Below, one piece after another: positions 28,069 to 40,442 of a DNA stretch of 64,000 nucleotides (the stretch's first letter is position 1; every line of letters begins with the position of its first letter). The notes under the pieces were generated by a model that saw nothing but the letters and a program-made list of their open reading frames with translations, ran no database searches and was not told where the DNA came from. Location: NCBI RefSeq assembly GCF_907165205.1, contig NC_058198.1, positions 5,867,001 to 5,931,000 on the forward strand. The letters run 5' to 3'. The position numbers and the translations under genes are program-made. This DNA is from Coccinella septempunctata (taxonomy: Eukaryota; Arthropoda; Insecta; Coleoptera; Coccinellidae).

Positions 28069-31000
28069 CTACACCCAGGAATCTTTGCCTGCCGGAGGTA
28101 TGCCAGGCAGCGGGGCAGTTGCCTCGTCAATGTGGTTCGGGGCAGCCTGTCTATTACGCTTCTTCTCCAAATTCACTTGGGCGTAGACTGGTTCGGGCTG
28201 CAACAGAAGTACGGTCAGGAAGAGGTCCAGCTCGGGGCTGACAGGGCCCCCGGTGGCACCCGAAACGCAAGCTGTATACCACAGATATCAAATTCTGCCT
28301 GAGGATATGCAGTATTCTTCCCATAATTCGATCGATCTAGGGGAGAAAACCTCTTTTAAGGTCGCCGCTTCTGCAAACGAGATTGAAATGATCAACAATC
28401 GGTGCATCGGCAAAAATCGTTTGACAGCAGGCTTGAACGCATAATACGGACCTGTGCTATTGATCTCGAGGCCCTCTTTCAAATTAAAATTTTTTGCGTT
28501 AATAGTAGGGGGCCAATACAGGTCCATTATGAATAGCACCGAAGATATTATTGCCTCTTAGGTATTTATAAGTTTCCTCATACAAGTACCTTCCTATATT
28601 AATAAATTTGTCGAAACGCCTTTTCTTTATTCCGAAGACCGAGAAGATTTACATGAGGTCACGATCATCTTTAACGTTCACACTTCAGCTCAACCGTCTT
28701 ATATGGAACCCGTTTCATCGATGCGAATAATGTATCATAATTAAATGTTCATGGTCAAAAATGAGATTATAATGCACCGAACTGATGAAGTCGATCCAGT
28801 TTTATGTGATCGCGGTCTAGATTAACCGCGTTCTGACGTCCCATGCATATAAACGGTAAAATCATTATAACATCAGTTCTAGTCCTCACATTCACAAGAC
28901 AGGTCCAAAAAGGGCCGATTTTAGTGTGGATTGTAGAACAGAATCGTTAACACATTCCAAAACACAGAAGATGACTAGATGACTGTTTTACTCCTGAATG
29001 AAGGAAATACGTTTTGATAATTGAAATGATAACTTCATATAGAAATTACATGAAGCGAAAAAATTGCCAATTAACGTGCAGGTATTTATTCGATCAATAA
29101 GAAATTAACCACGTAGCTGTACAGCGGGATAATTCATAAAGCGTTGATCTTGATACGTTGATGCCTCTCACTTTTCACTGCAGCTTCGCTATATTTATCG
29201 TTCACAGATTGTCCTTATGCTGGAAACGTGAACAATTGAAGTTTAGTTCCCACAATAGATTGCATACACACACAGGCAAACAAATTTTTTTACGGATTTC
29301 GAGATAATTTTTTTCCGAAAAAAAAAAAAAATCTACTGGACAGGCCAAATGAATCGATCTGAATGAATAATCTTTGGTCGCATATTTTCAGAGTCAGAGT
29401 TTTCTAGATTGTGTGATATTGTTGGAGGCAATAACGTCAAACATTGAATTAAGTGTAGGAAAACTGTTGGATAGAATTTATACACATAAAACCAGGTAAA
29501 ATTGAAAGCAGGCGTTCTAACTTTCAGTCATTACTACTACCAATGAGGCAAACTTCTGCCCGCTTCACGAACGTCTCTCTTTTTCTGGGTATACAGCCTG
29601 CGGCAGCCTAGCCGGCCTTACCTGACCGCTGCAGCCGCCCACCGGGGACCCCCCCAACCCCTGAAAATCTTATGACGCCCCATGTTCTATACGCCGCCCT
29701 AACGCTCGATTTCATGTACTACGTACACGCACTCGTCGCACCCAGGCTACAGATATATCTACGGGGTAATTTTTTTATTTCTGTCGACCTAGCGTACTAG
29801 AGGCTTGAGCAACACCGACTTCCAAGAAGAATGGGAAAGGAGCTTACTAGTGACTTACAGGAGGTGGGGGGCCGGTGCCTGCGTAAGGTCTCCCCATTGT
29901 GGGCTGCGCCTCCGGATACGCCATATCAGCCATCGGGATGTCCTCATTCTGCAAGAAATACGAGTATTTTCATAAACTGACAACATTTTTACATACTGAG
30001 TTATAGTTGGAATATTTTAGTTACTCTTGGTTTCATGTGGAAAAACCAGTGCTAAAAGTTTAAGGCGCCTCTAATTGAATTTTTTATAGTATTTTCACAG
30101 TGGGTAGTAGTTTGAACCCCTGCGTACTAAGAGTCAAATCAAATGTCGTCATTTGTAACTTTAATCCATACTAATTCACTACATTAAACATGTACATGCT
30201 CAAAATTGAATGAAATATTGCAACTAGACGTTTTATTGTAATACCCAGTCTACAGTTGTCTAGGTTTTTTCAACAGACTAACATTATTATCATTCTATTG
30301 GCTCTGAACCATTCGTTAGCTTATGTTATCGGTCTGTTATTTTACTATAACACTCAGTAAAAGTAGGTTTTCAATGAAAACGTCAGATGAATTAAGCTAA
30401 GGCTATATTTGATCACTTACCCTAGGATGAACTGGAGCAACCCCCCTACCACCAGGCGGTTGCCTTTTGATCGTCCTATCCTCGTAACGTGTCCCGCTCT
30501 GAGAGGCCATAGGTCTATTAAGGGTACTATTGGCATTATTAGGTGAATTTGGACCGGCGTTTCTAGCTGCCACCGTTTTCGTAACGAAGTCCTGCTCTTT
30601 CCAGCCGTGCTTCTTATAAACGTCCCTCAGTTCTTGATGTTGCCACATCGTGAATAATACCTGACTGGCAAACTTCAACACCCGCGGCGTATACTTCTGC
30701 CTTTGCCTAGTTATGGTCATCAGTCTTTCAACTCCCGTTGTTTCTAGCAGCGACCTGGAGAATTCGGCGTTCTTCTTGATCACTTCGTTCAGTGTCGCCA
30801 GCACGGCGGCTATCGTGTCATCCGACGTGCCTTGATCGTGTTGAGCATTTCCGGATGGAAGTTTTTGCACCAAATCCCTCATCGCATACTTACCTATTAA
30901 TTCTTTGTTACGTTGATCTATTGCCAAATTTCTTAGTGCGGTAGCAACCGCGCATACCACTCGATCGACTTCCATCCTAAGCAGCTCAACAAGTATAGGC

Positions 31001-34000
31001 AGCCCCTTCTCTTTCCGTACAGCTGCCCTGATTTCGATGCTGGGCTGCCAATAGCAAGCGGCCAAATTTTGAAGGGCGCCCGCTGCCGCCTCCAAAGTTT
31101 CGGGATTCGAGCAGCTCTGCAGCAGGGCCAAGTACGATTGTACCACTTCCGGTTGCCACAATAACTCCATACCACGTACCGGCTCCCCCCTTGGGGTAGA
31201 ACTGATCCCGCCGCCAATGTTCGAAGCGCCAGACGTACTTTCCTTGACGTCCGACTGGGAGTCTTTCTTCTTTTTACTTCCGCCGAAACAACCCAAATTC
31301 TCTCCTGAAATATTAGTAAGAAATATTAGGCTAACGAGTAGTTCTTATTAACTGGTTTCACTAATGTATGAATGTTTCCACTAGAAATGAGTTGTGGAGA
31401 ACTATTGATAGTCCAAGAAACTAAGAATTTGTAAACCAAATCGACAGTTTTCCACTACTGCACATTTATGCTTGCTCTAAGAGTGCTTTACCAGGTCGAA
31501 GAAAGAATAATAGTTACCTTTGGAATTACTAGCAGTCACTCGTGGCTGTATGGGAAGGGGATTCTTGTCATAGTTCGGATCCTCAACCTCCTGACATCTG
31601 TAGGACAGATTGCGTAATATACAGACACAATTTTCCACGATTTTATTCCCTATGTTGGATTTATCTATGGCACAGCGTACAACAAACAATAACGCATCTA
31701 CCAATCCTTCGCATTCCCGCAGCTTTTTCCTGGCGTATTCACCGGCCGAACTGACATTTCTGAGAACGCCTGAGGCATTTCTGAAAACGGTCGACCAGCA
31801 TGTTTCACTATGATTACCTTGGGGATCCCAACCAGAATGAGGTATTATAATATATGATACAATAGTACTAACACCATCGTCGATTATGTTCCTTTTAAGA
31901 TCTTCGCACGAAGACATATTCCATATAACACCCGTGACCAATTCTTTGATTTCGGCCTCGATGGACCTCCGCAGCAGGGTAATGAGAGCCGGTATGCCGC
32001 CGGCGTTCTTAATTGCTCTTTTATTCTCGTCGTTTTGCCTTCCGTACGATAGGTTTCGCAGAGCCCCACAAGCGTTTCTGTAGACTTCGTGACACTCGTG
32101 GTTGAGTAACTTGACCAGGGGTGGTATGCCACCCAGAGCTCTCGTTTTCTGTTTGTTGGGGTCGTCCATGTAGCACAGGTGCTGAAGATAGGCCGCCGCG
32201 TTCGCTTTGATAACATTATTGGGGTTGTTCAAAAAACCTATAACTTCAGTCAAATTTGGATCGCGCCATCGCATACCTCTTTGGTCGTCGTCGCCTCCAA
32301 CGCTTCCCGGGGATGCAATGTTATGCACCCTGCCGTGCGGCAATCCGATGTTATGCCCATGTATGGACATTTTGCTGATGTGCTTCTGCAGCTCATCGTC
32401 CTCGAATATCCTCATTGGCGCCGAACCTACCGGCACTGGCCCGTTAAGGCTTTCCTCGTAAGGACGAGTATCGTATGTGGGTCCTGTGTGCGAAGTTGTC
32501 GTTCCATACGGAGAAGGTGAAACGTAACCGTATACAATGGGCTGATCATCCGGATAGGCTTCTAAGCCCATAGGACCCCCTGGTGATGGAGTGACCCTAT
32601 AATGCTCGGGCAGTTCGTCGTAGCCAGATGATAGATAAGGATTCGGCTGTTGCGCAGTCAACGGCAAAGGTGATGGGGCACCACTATGTTCGCTAGGGCT
32701 AGGCGGCGTTGGTGGACGTTCGCCACCAACCGGATAAGTCATATAAGCTCCATACGGATTGGGTGGATAATGTTCATAGTCCGAATAATGAGGGTGGGGA
32801 TGATATTGGGAATACATATGATGGGAGGGTTGATCCATATAGTCCACAAACGTCGGTCTAGTGTGTTGTGCGTGAGTATAAGACCCTAACGGTACTGATA
32901 TATACTCCGTAGGCTGATCACCTAACTGCTGTACCTCCCGCACAACTTTCGTTACTGTTGTCACTTGTTGCGTAGTCTGTTGTTTGTGTGTTCGCACTAA
33001 CGGCTCATCACTATGCACCGACATATGACTGGAGTTCGGCGAATGTTCTGAATGTCCATTACTGTGATGATAAGCACTTTCGTTAACAGATCCAGTTCCA
33101 TCGGTATTCCTGAACAAATTAACACACTAGGTTAGACATTGTTCGGAATACAAGATAGCATTAGAACATTCTGAATCTGAGGCATGCCAACTAAACTTAC
33201 TTGTAATGCTGCATTTCTGGTCCTATGTCTTGCAATATTCTCCTAAAAAAGAAAGAAAAGGAACATGATGTGAAGTTCTCGGTTTCCCCGAAGTGCTATG
33301 GACGTCAATGAAAATGTTGGTGTGATAAAATTGATACAGCCCTTTCGAGACTTTGATTAAGTTCATTCATCCATAAAACTTTCAGCAATGTTCTTTCAAA
33401 TGTTTTATCGCACTCTGTGTGGGGAGTGTAATGATGAGTGGTGAAAATGCATATGAATCCTACCTTTGAGTGATTTCTGTATGAGTTATACTGTGTTCTT
33501 GTCTCTGTTCCACCCTCCTGTTCACAAGGCTGCCAGTGGAAAAGCAATAATCGGTTTAGCCAAGCTTAGGTCTATTGTTTCAAAGTAAAGAAAAGCATGC
33601 ACTAACCTTGTTCTACTGTCTTCATTACGACTACTGAACGAAATAATTTAAAACCTCCTAAAATTAAGAAAAACCTCCTTAGCAATAGTACTCCAGACTG
33701 GCAAAGACAATTAAGATCAAAAAAAGATAGCAAAAAAATCCAAAATGCAAAAAGTCATGAACTAATTATTAAATACTCTAAGCCTTCATAGTCCAAACAA
33801 AAACATGTACTGTTATTTGGGGAAGCACAAAAAACCCCATATTTGAAGGTGCACTAATGCATTGAAAATGAGCGCGGATACATTATAAAAAACTGATATT
33901 TTTGAATAGAAAATTCAAGCGTGAACAATCATTACCACCCTGTTCTTTCTATGTGTTAATTGAAAGCTGAACGCGAAGCTTTGTTACTAACATGGTATAA

Positions 34001-34801
34001 GGAAGATAGCGCAGATTCTAGAAACCACTTCGGATGCTCCTAAAGCGAAGATTTAGCGTAAAGATTTGAGGAACTTGACTGTTTACATTTAGTATTCATC
34101 GAACAGTCATCAAGTTATGCATTTTAAAAATAAATCACTCATTATGTAACATAGCCAGCAGGTATCACTCGTATCTGATAATATTTGTCATAGTGGTACT
34201 TGTACCACATATCAGGTAATCGGTTGAATCACCATTACTATTTACACAAAATAGATTCAAATGATTCATATAATATTTTTGAATGCAAACAGATAACTAT
34301 TTAACATACCCAGTGGGAAAAAAATTTCAAATTTATATGTCCTCAGACAAATAATAACACACCTACTGACAACTTTGGAAAGAAAATAACACTTTTATAT
34401 CCCAAAATGAATTGGAACTGACTTGTGTAATTCAAAAGATTCGAAAAATTTTGAGATAACTTGAAATTCTTGACTTGATACCAGTTTTTAAAGTGTTTGA
34501 AATTATATTCCAATCAGAGCAATGAAAATTGGAAGCTAATTAAATTTCAGAGGCGCCTATTTTTATCTGTATATTTTCCCAAAAACTGGAGATCAATTGG
34601 CGCGAAAAAAAAGTTGAGATTGATAAGATTTCGAAGTGGAAGGAAAACCTTCCACTAGTACAACAATGGTAACATTTAGATATCCACGAACGTCGAAATG
34701 AAACTAATCTTAAATTTTTCTTTTTACACTGAATAGTGAATATGATGGTTAGTAAATGTTACTTACAGACATGAATCCATTAACTGGTTAGATGACATCA
34801 T
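28069..34801 (-). CDS. p120ctn: p120-catenin / delta-catenin family Armadillo protein (six exons)
   Basis: A cytoplasmic partner of cadherin that binds the juxtamembrane tail and stabilises adherens junctions; it can also affect Rho GTPases. Exons: 34767-34801, 33201-33242, 31518-33109, 30421-31304, 29859-29948, 28069-28197. All have GT-AG borders, phases agree, total 923 aa. Residues 1-300 are disordered and rich in His, Pro, Tyr and Ser (for example PPTPPSPSEHSG). Armadillo repeats run from about 308 to 790 (AAAYLQHLCYMDD, NACGALRNLSYGR, VIWNMSSCEDLK, AAGALQNLAACYW). The insert LGCFGGSKKKKD, at about 560-571, is the conserved basic loop of this family. The C-terminus is DSWV, a class I/II-type PDZ ligand as in vertebrate ARVCF and delta-catenin. 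ATG 34799-34801 is the first start; in-frame Met at residues 2, 8 and 22 are alternatives, so the N-terminal two small exons are the least certain part. Confidence 0.93.
28198..29858 (-). other. Last intron of p120ctn
   Basis: A 1661-bp intron from donor GTAAGT (29853-29858) to acceptor TTGCAG (28198-28203). If it is retained, translation continues V-S-H and stops at TAG 29847-29849, giving a shorter protein without the DSWV end. Apart from the candidate cassette exon and a 14-base A run near 29319, nothing else was recognised. Confidence 0.75.
29622..29660 (-). CDS. p120ctn: Candidate 39-nt cassette exon of p120ctn
   Basis: Inside the 1661-bp last intron lies a GC-rich 39-nt stretch between an acceptor (GATTTTCAG) and a donor (CAG followed by GTAAGG). 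Its length is 13 codons, phase 0 to phase 0, so it can be included without shifting frame between exons 5 and 6. It would insert GLGGSPVGGCSGQ between the TGPPPP end of exon 5 and PEPVYAQ of exon 6. The signals are good and the phase fits, but no family match for the peptide is known to me. Confidence 0.4.
29949..30420 (-). other. Intron 4 of p120ctn
   Basis: A 472-bp intron with donor GTAAGT next to 30421 and acceptor TTGCAG next to 29948. It is AT-rich, and no exon or repeat was seen inside. Confidence 0.8.
33243..34766 (-). other. Intron 1 of p120ctn (in the six-exon model)
   Basis: A 1524-bp intron with donor GTAAGT (34761-34766) and a strong pyrimidine tract ending TTTTTTAG before 33242. 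It is AT-rich, with no coding exon recognised inside. It could hold an alternative promoter that uses the Met at residue 22. Confidence 0.6.
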
Positions 34802-37800
34802 GAAAGTTGTGTAAGAACTCCTGTGACATACATGCATACAGTTATTAGACATAAGCAATTGGTGTTTATAAAACAAATCATCATTCTTTTTGTGTTATTC
34901 GAGCACCTCGATATTTTCACTTTTGCCTGAAGGGTAGTCGGGGTTAATTCGTCGTTTCAACGTATTTTATCACAAATCCGGCATCCCTGCGAGGGTTAAC
35001 ACGCATGCTCGGCCAAGGTCATTCCCTTACTATATATTGCAGACCAATAAATCTGAGCTGGCCAACTGGAGTGGCCAGCCGATAGGGGTATTCGAATGAC
35101 ATACATAATTACATATGAAAAAATTTATCGAGATGCGAATTATTTCTGATGATTCGTTTTTGGGAAACATCGAAACATGTTCTTGTGTGAATTTTCAATT
35201 ATTTTTTTAATGATTTAAAATTCTTACCTGCTCTAAATATCAAGTAGGCGAAGGTTCCACATGTCATATAACTGTGTAGCTTCAAGACTTCCTGAAAAAA
35301 AATTCCATTGGAAATTTCTTTCAATTCACATACTAGCACATATGACATGTCTGGTACGATCTCCGAGGTGTTATTTCCGAAAATACGGTCTACGCAAAAT
35401 AACTGAGTGTATTTTAGTTATCCTACAGTTGCCAATTGGAAAATGCTTATTGTCCTACCCTAAGATTTCTGCTATGGAGCCCCCAACATAAAAATTATGT
35501 TACTACACCTGAATTTTATTCATAGACTCATGAATCTCGAAATACGATTGCCTTAATACTTGACATTATACCTTATACTTTTCGTGTTTAAGTCAACAAT
35601 TTACAGCGTTTTTTACTTGTTTTTCGGAATCTACATAATGGAAAAATAAAAAAAAATATTTTTTGCGGCCTGTATTTTTTTTATTCAAAAAAGCGCAAAT
35701 AACAAGCAGGCAGAAATAGCACCTTTTCAATTGCCTGTGAATGTGCAATTCAATAAATCCAATAGTTCAAACCAAAGATTCATAAGAAAATTTATATATT
35801 TATCATTCATATGATAATTGATATCGTCTAACTTGTTTTTGGTTGAACATGGAAGAATGCAGTTTTCAAGCAAGTTAAACTATTCATTATCTTAATTATT
35901 GTAGTCAAAGTCTGAGTTGAGAAGATAACTCAAACAAGAAGGAAATATACAATGGTGAATGAAAAATAATTGAACTTGTACATCGCGATTTTCCTTTCTG
36001 GAAACATGTTTTGTCTGTTCGCTTGTGATGAATGAACTCAATGACAGGGCAAACTCTGCACCTCATTATAAACTTCCTGAACGCATGGTTCAACGTGAAA
36101 TAAAGGATCTTGAGCACAATTGCATGAGGAAGAGGGAGGCTACACAGAAAACACAAGTATATCAGGGTGGGCTGGAAAATTATAACACCAACTACTGGCT
36201 TCAGGTGACACAAAGGTTTTCATTCAGTGCATTTTTTTACTTGTTCAGGGAAGACCTACAGATTGAGGAGTTTCAAATCAACACAACAAGAACAGAACAA
36301 CAACAACAGAAGTATCGAAGGCAGAACTTTACCTGAACACGAATAATCTGATGTCAATCACTATCAGGAACGTAATATTTGAATGGAATAGGATATCCAG
36401 GTTCAATTTACATATGATTGAGGGGACTGGAAAATTGGTGATGAACCTTGAGCACAAATCACAAAGAGAGTAACTGGCCTACAGACAACTAACTCCATTG
36501 TCATACTCATATCAAGAGCAAACTATAAATTTCAAACATACAAGTGATAAGTTCAATATTCTGAACATATGAGTCATAATCTGTCAATGATACTCTTTTC
36601 ATAAACAGGCCACAGCTGAAATTGGTCAGTGTTTAAAGGAGACATTCAACATTTCAGCACCATTGGATTCATCATCATGAGTAAATGTTCGAAACTCCTT
36701 CATATTTTACCCATGAATTATCAAATGAATATGGATCAAGTATAAAATCAAGATCTATAATAATACAACTTCTACAATGCTCTTAAATTCCATATTTTCC
36801 ATTATTTTCTTCTTCGGCAAGAATATATTTCCAGTTCTAGATTTTCCTCTGCTAATCCTTCAACAAACTACACAGATGCTAGAAAATGATAATTTATTGA
36901 TGAACTCAATCAACAAAACTGAGTATAATTTGATCCATTGGAAATGGCTGTATCCTTCAATACAATCATAGGGTCTCAAAAATCATTTATACTGTAGAAA
37001 CTATCTCCTCTATTATGATAACATGAAATAATGTGTTTTAGAATATTAAATATTCACAACAGATTTCCCAAACCTGCCTCATTGATCTGACGATTTAGAA
37101 AATAGTATAATTAAGACGAATGATATACCAGAAAGAATAGAGGACTCAGGTAATTGGCAGTCTTATAATGGTACCTGTAGCTGATTTTACCAATTAAATG
37201 TGATTAATATAGGTCAAGAAGGACGACATAACAATTACAATCATGACAATTCAACACCTAGCAGTAACAGACAAAAAATTATTCCCAAGCAAAGCAAACT
37301 ATTATTTGAGGGAAAAATCATTACCCATATTTGAGAAAATTGAGGATTTTCCAACTTGTACACTGTTCCATTTTAAGTGGGAGTAAGGAGTAAAGGACCT
37401 ACCAAAATGATACGATTAAACAAACGAGGTTTCTTACATTATATATTGAAAAAATACCTCCCGGGACATTAAATAATGGGTAAACCTCAGTATTAAAAAA
37501 CAGTAATAATAAATAGATGACAGATTAAGTAGTGGGGCGGGGTTAACTTACACTGTTTACATTCATGGAGTACCCACAAATACGTTCTAGCAGATCACAA
37601 TTTATAGTTTTATCACTCAACTGGGACGACAAGAAAAATCAACGAACTTATCCCGGCATTAGAAGTGAAATAAACTCAACCCACCTTTCATGTTTGCGAA
37701 CGAACACAACGAAAATTCGAGGCACTGACAGATCTAATGGAGACGTCACCATAAGACAGAAACTGGCTTCAAGTATTCCTAATTTGAGGATATTTCTCTC

Positions 37801-38678
37801 ACATTTCTATTAGACTGTAAACTTCCTACCAAACTATTAAAAACAATATCAAAACTGTAAATTTGATTTCCTAGTGTAAGTAAAGAGCTGATTTCATTGA
37901 TATTTTCCAAAATTTTTGCTCTCAAGCTAGTTCACCGATTCTCGCATCACTCCCACTTAAATTGCACTGCGAGCAATTCATCTGAACATAGAGAACTTGA
38001 CAGATACGTATCTTCCTGAAATACACCTTGTGTAAAGTTAAAACTTCGGAACGGAAATAAGATAGTATCAATTTAACATTTAACTAATATATCATATTAA
38101 AAAGAAATTTTTAGAAATTGTGATTTGATAAACATTTTTGTCGGATCTATGGTGATTCCTCAACTTTCTTTTTCTTCGCAATGAGTACTTATTCCTTAAT
38201 TTCATTCTTGAATTTTCATGGAATTCGCATGCAACGCATTTGATTAGTTGAATATTTCGTGGGACTTGCTCTCCCTTCACAAAGCTTCTGAAATTTGAAG
38301 TTATCAACTAGAATTTTACGAAAAAAATTAAGGTTATTTTGACATTCCTTTCCTTGTTAGCTAAAGAAAGATGTTTTTGCAAAATATGAGATGTTTCCTG
38401 TTTATCAGCATTTATGACTGTCAAAGATTGAAATCTCTTGTAGTGTGACCCTTACACTTTTCCTTTATTCAATTTTTGAACTAGAAGATATGTGGGTCAA
38501 GTGTAATTCATTGTTTGAATAAGTGTTTTGAAGGAAAATTATTCGAGGATGGAATCTCTAGTTGTCTCAGAATGTATCTAACTGTTATCAAGCTCTTGAT
38601 TATCAAATAAACAGCAGTCATTCAAATTGAAAATCTCAACCACAAGAAGTCTGTTTAACTTTTCCAAGCACTTCTGAC
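34802..38678. other. Intergenic stretch upstream of p120ctn and of the NT5DC1 pair
   Basis: This lies between two divergent genes, so promoters and 5' UTR exons for both are expected here but none can be placed. A small perfect inverted repeat (GCTGGCCA ... TGGCCAGC, 35057-35079) lies about 0.25 kb from the p120ctn start. The plus frame 36025-36336 (103 codons) is open but unrecognised and is matched by an equally long antisense frame, so I do not call it. Confidence 0.5.
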
Positions 38679-40028
38679 ATGATGAGGAAATTTCTAGGAA
38701 ATGTTGTTCGTAAAAGACTGCTGATTAATTTGTGTAGTGAACCTGTTGAACCATTGAATCAAATAAGGAACATTGCCACCAAAACCCCAGATAAAACTTT
38801 CAAATTATCAGATTATGACTGTATAGGATTCGATTTAGACAATACTGTTGCCAGATATAAAGTTGGTGCAATGATGGAGATGGAGTATGAAATATTAGCT
38901 AAGTATTTAATACAAAAGGGATATTCAAAGAAGCATTTATTGAAGCCAGTTGAACAGGATTTTTTACTCAAAGGACTCATAGTTGATAATGAAAATGGTA
39001 ATATATTGAAGATAGCTGCTGATGGTCGCATTCTGGCAGCATCTCATGGTACAAAATTACTTTATGATGATGAGATTCAGAAGGTGTACCCTCATTTTCA
39101 CTGGGAACCTACAGATATTTTTGCAAAGGATCCATTACACACTTGGAATGGCCCATATTCAGAAAAGATGCGTACTTTACTTGATTATTTTGATATTGTA
39201 GCAAGCTTAGTTTATGCCCGAGCTGTAGATTCTGTAGATGAAGAAAATGGTAAGCCTGGAAATAACTACAAAATTTGGCCAGACTTACTTGAAGCTCTCC
39301 AGTATATGTTCAACAGAGATCATTTTCAACAGGAGAAGGGTATATATTTCAGCAAAATGAAATCAAATCCAGAAAAATATTACTATAGATGTTCTGATGA
39401 CTTAATTGACTGGTTTAAGATTCTAAAGAAAAAAAATAAGCTTCTGTTTTTGATCACTGGAGCTTATGTTGATTTTGCTTCATTAACTGCATCTACTGCC
39501 TTGGGTAGGAACTGGAGAGATTATTTCGACATTATTGTAACATATGCTAAGAAACCTGGTTTTTTCACACAAAAAAGAGATTTTATTGGTCTAGATGGTT
39601 TCAAAGAGACTTTACCTGTTCCATATGAGGATTTGAATTTAGGAGGTATTTATACTCATGGCAATTGGATCGATTTACACAGATTTTTATCTCAACATTC
39701 TCTACAAGAAAATCCAAAATTTTTGTACATTGGAGATAATTTGATTCAAGATATTTACACTCCAAATGTTTATTCACATTGTGATACAGTTGCAGTATGT
39801 GAAGAATTGCAAGCTGAAGGAATGCATGGACATGATACTAGACATCCAGATAAACAATTCTTGAGATCTTCCATTTGGGGATCGTATTTTCAGTATAAAA
39901 ATTGCAGTACAAATTGGTACCAAATTCTCAAAGATCATTCCAAAATCTGCATACCAAGCTTGGAATATATAGCTAAATTTCCTTTAGAATTTGAACATGA
40001 ATGTATGCCATTTAGTAGTAAAATATAA
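38679..40028 (+). CDS. NT5DC1-like HAD 5'-nucleotidase domain protein, copy 1 (with presequence)
   Basis: A 449-aa uninterrupted frame resembling the 5'-nucleotidase domain-containing protein 1 family (HAD superfamily, IG subfamily type). It has HAD motif I FDLDNT (Asp52 nucleophile, Asp54 acid/base), motif II LLFLITG (Thr260), a Lys in YAKKPGFF (Lys292) and motif IV YIGDNLIQD (Asp353, Asp358). All catalytic residues are therefore in place, though the substrate of this family is not well defined. The first 40 residues precede the point where copy 2 begins. They are basic and hydrophobic (RKFLGNVVRKRLL, then QIRNIAT) and look like a mitochondrial presequence. The gene is intronless, which is unusual next to intron-rich neighbours. 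Copy 2 follows 414 bp downstream on the same strand. Confidence 0.88.
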   Translation: MMRKFLGNVVRKRLLINLCSEPVEPLNQIRNIATKTPDKTFKLSDYDCIGFDLDNTVARYKVGAMMEMEYEILAKYLIQKGYSKKHLLKPVEQDFLLKGLIVDNENGNILKIAADGRILAASHGTKLLYDDEIQKVYPHFHWEPTDIFAKDPLHTWNGPYSEKMRTLLDYFDIVASLVYARAVDSVDEENGKPGNNYKIWPDLLEALQYMFNRDHFQQEKGIYFSKMKSNPEKYYYRCSDDLIDWFKILKKKNKLLFLITGAYVDFASLTASTALGRNWRDYFDIIVTYAKKPGFFTQKRDFIGLDGFKETLPVPYEDLNLGGIYTHGNWIDLHRFLSQHSLQENPKFLYIGDNLIQDIYTPNVYSHCDTVAVCEELQAEGMHGHDTRHPDKQFLRSSIWGSYFQYKNCSTNWYQILKDHSKICIPSLEYIAKFPLEFEHECMPFSSKI

Positions 40029-40442
40029 ATCTTGTTTGATAGTGTTAAAATGAAATCTGATTGTTTTTAGAGAAAAGGATAGAATAGTCCCGCTTTCTTC
40101 ATAATAGAAATGATAAATTTATGCGAATTTTCCCAAAAAATATAAAGAATTATTTTATTAAAATCAAATTTATTTTCCACCTTACTGCGCTTGACATCGA
40201 TTGAATCATAGAATATCTGAACATAGAAATGATAAATACAAAATTCGTTATCGACTTGTTACTTTGAATTTAACCTATAAATTGAAAATTTTCGACTCTT
40301 GTTTTCCTTCTGTGAGTTGATTATTTAGATTTCGTTTACGTATGTAAATCTTATCTTTGCTTATATATTGCCTTGGAAATGGTCAATTGCTCCTAAAACT
40401 ATCCACGATTCCTTTTATTCTTAACATTAATTAGCATTAAAA
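40029..40442. other. Spacer between the two NT5DC1-like genes
   Basis: 414 bp of AT-rich DNA. It must hold the 3' end of copy 1 and the promoter of copy 2. No coding exon or clear TATA/Inr pair could be fixed. Confidence 0.6.

Noticed and set aside
31477..31517. Read-through of p120ctn exon 3 into intron 3 (ends LVKHS)
   Set aside because: A strong donor and the in-phase next exon with the conserved LGCFGGSKKKK show that this is intron.
36025..36336. 103-codon plus-strand frame upstream of p120ctn
   Set aside because: An antisense frame of the same length covers it, and no homology was recalled.
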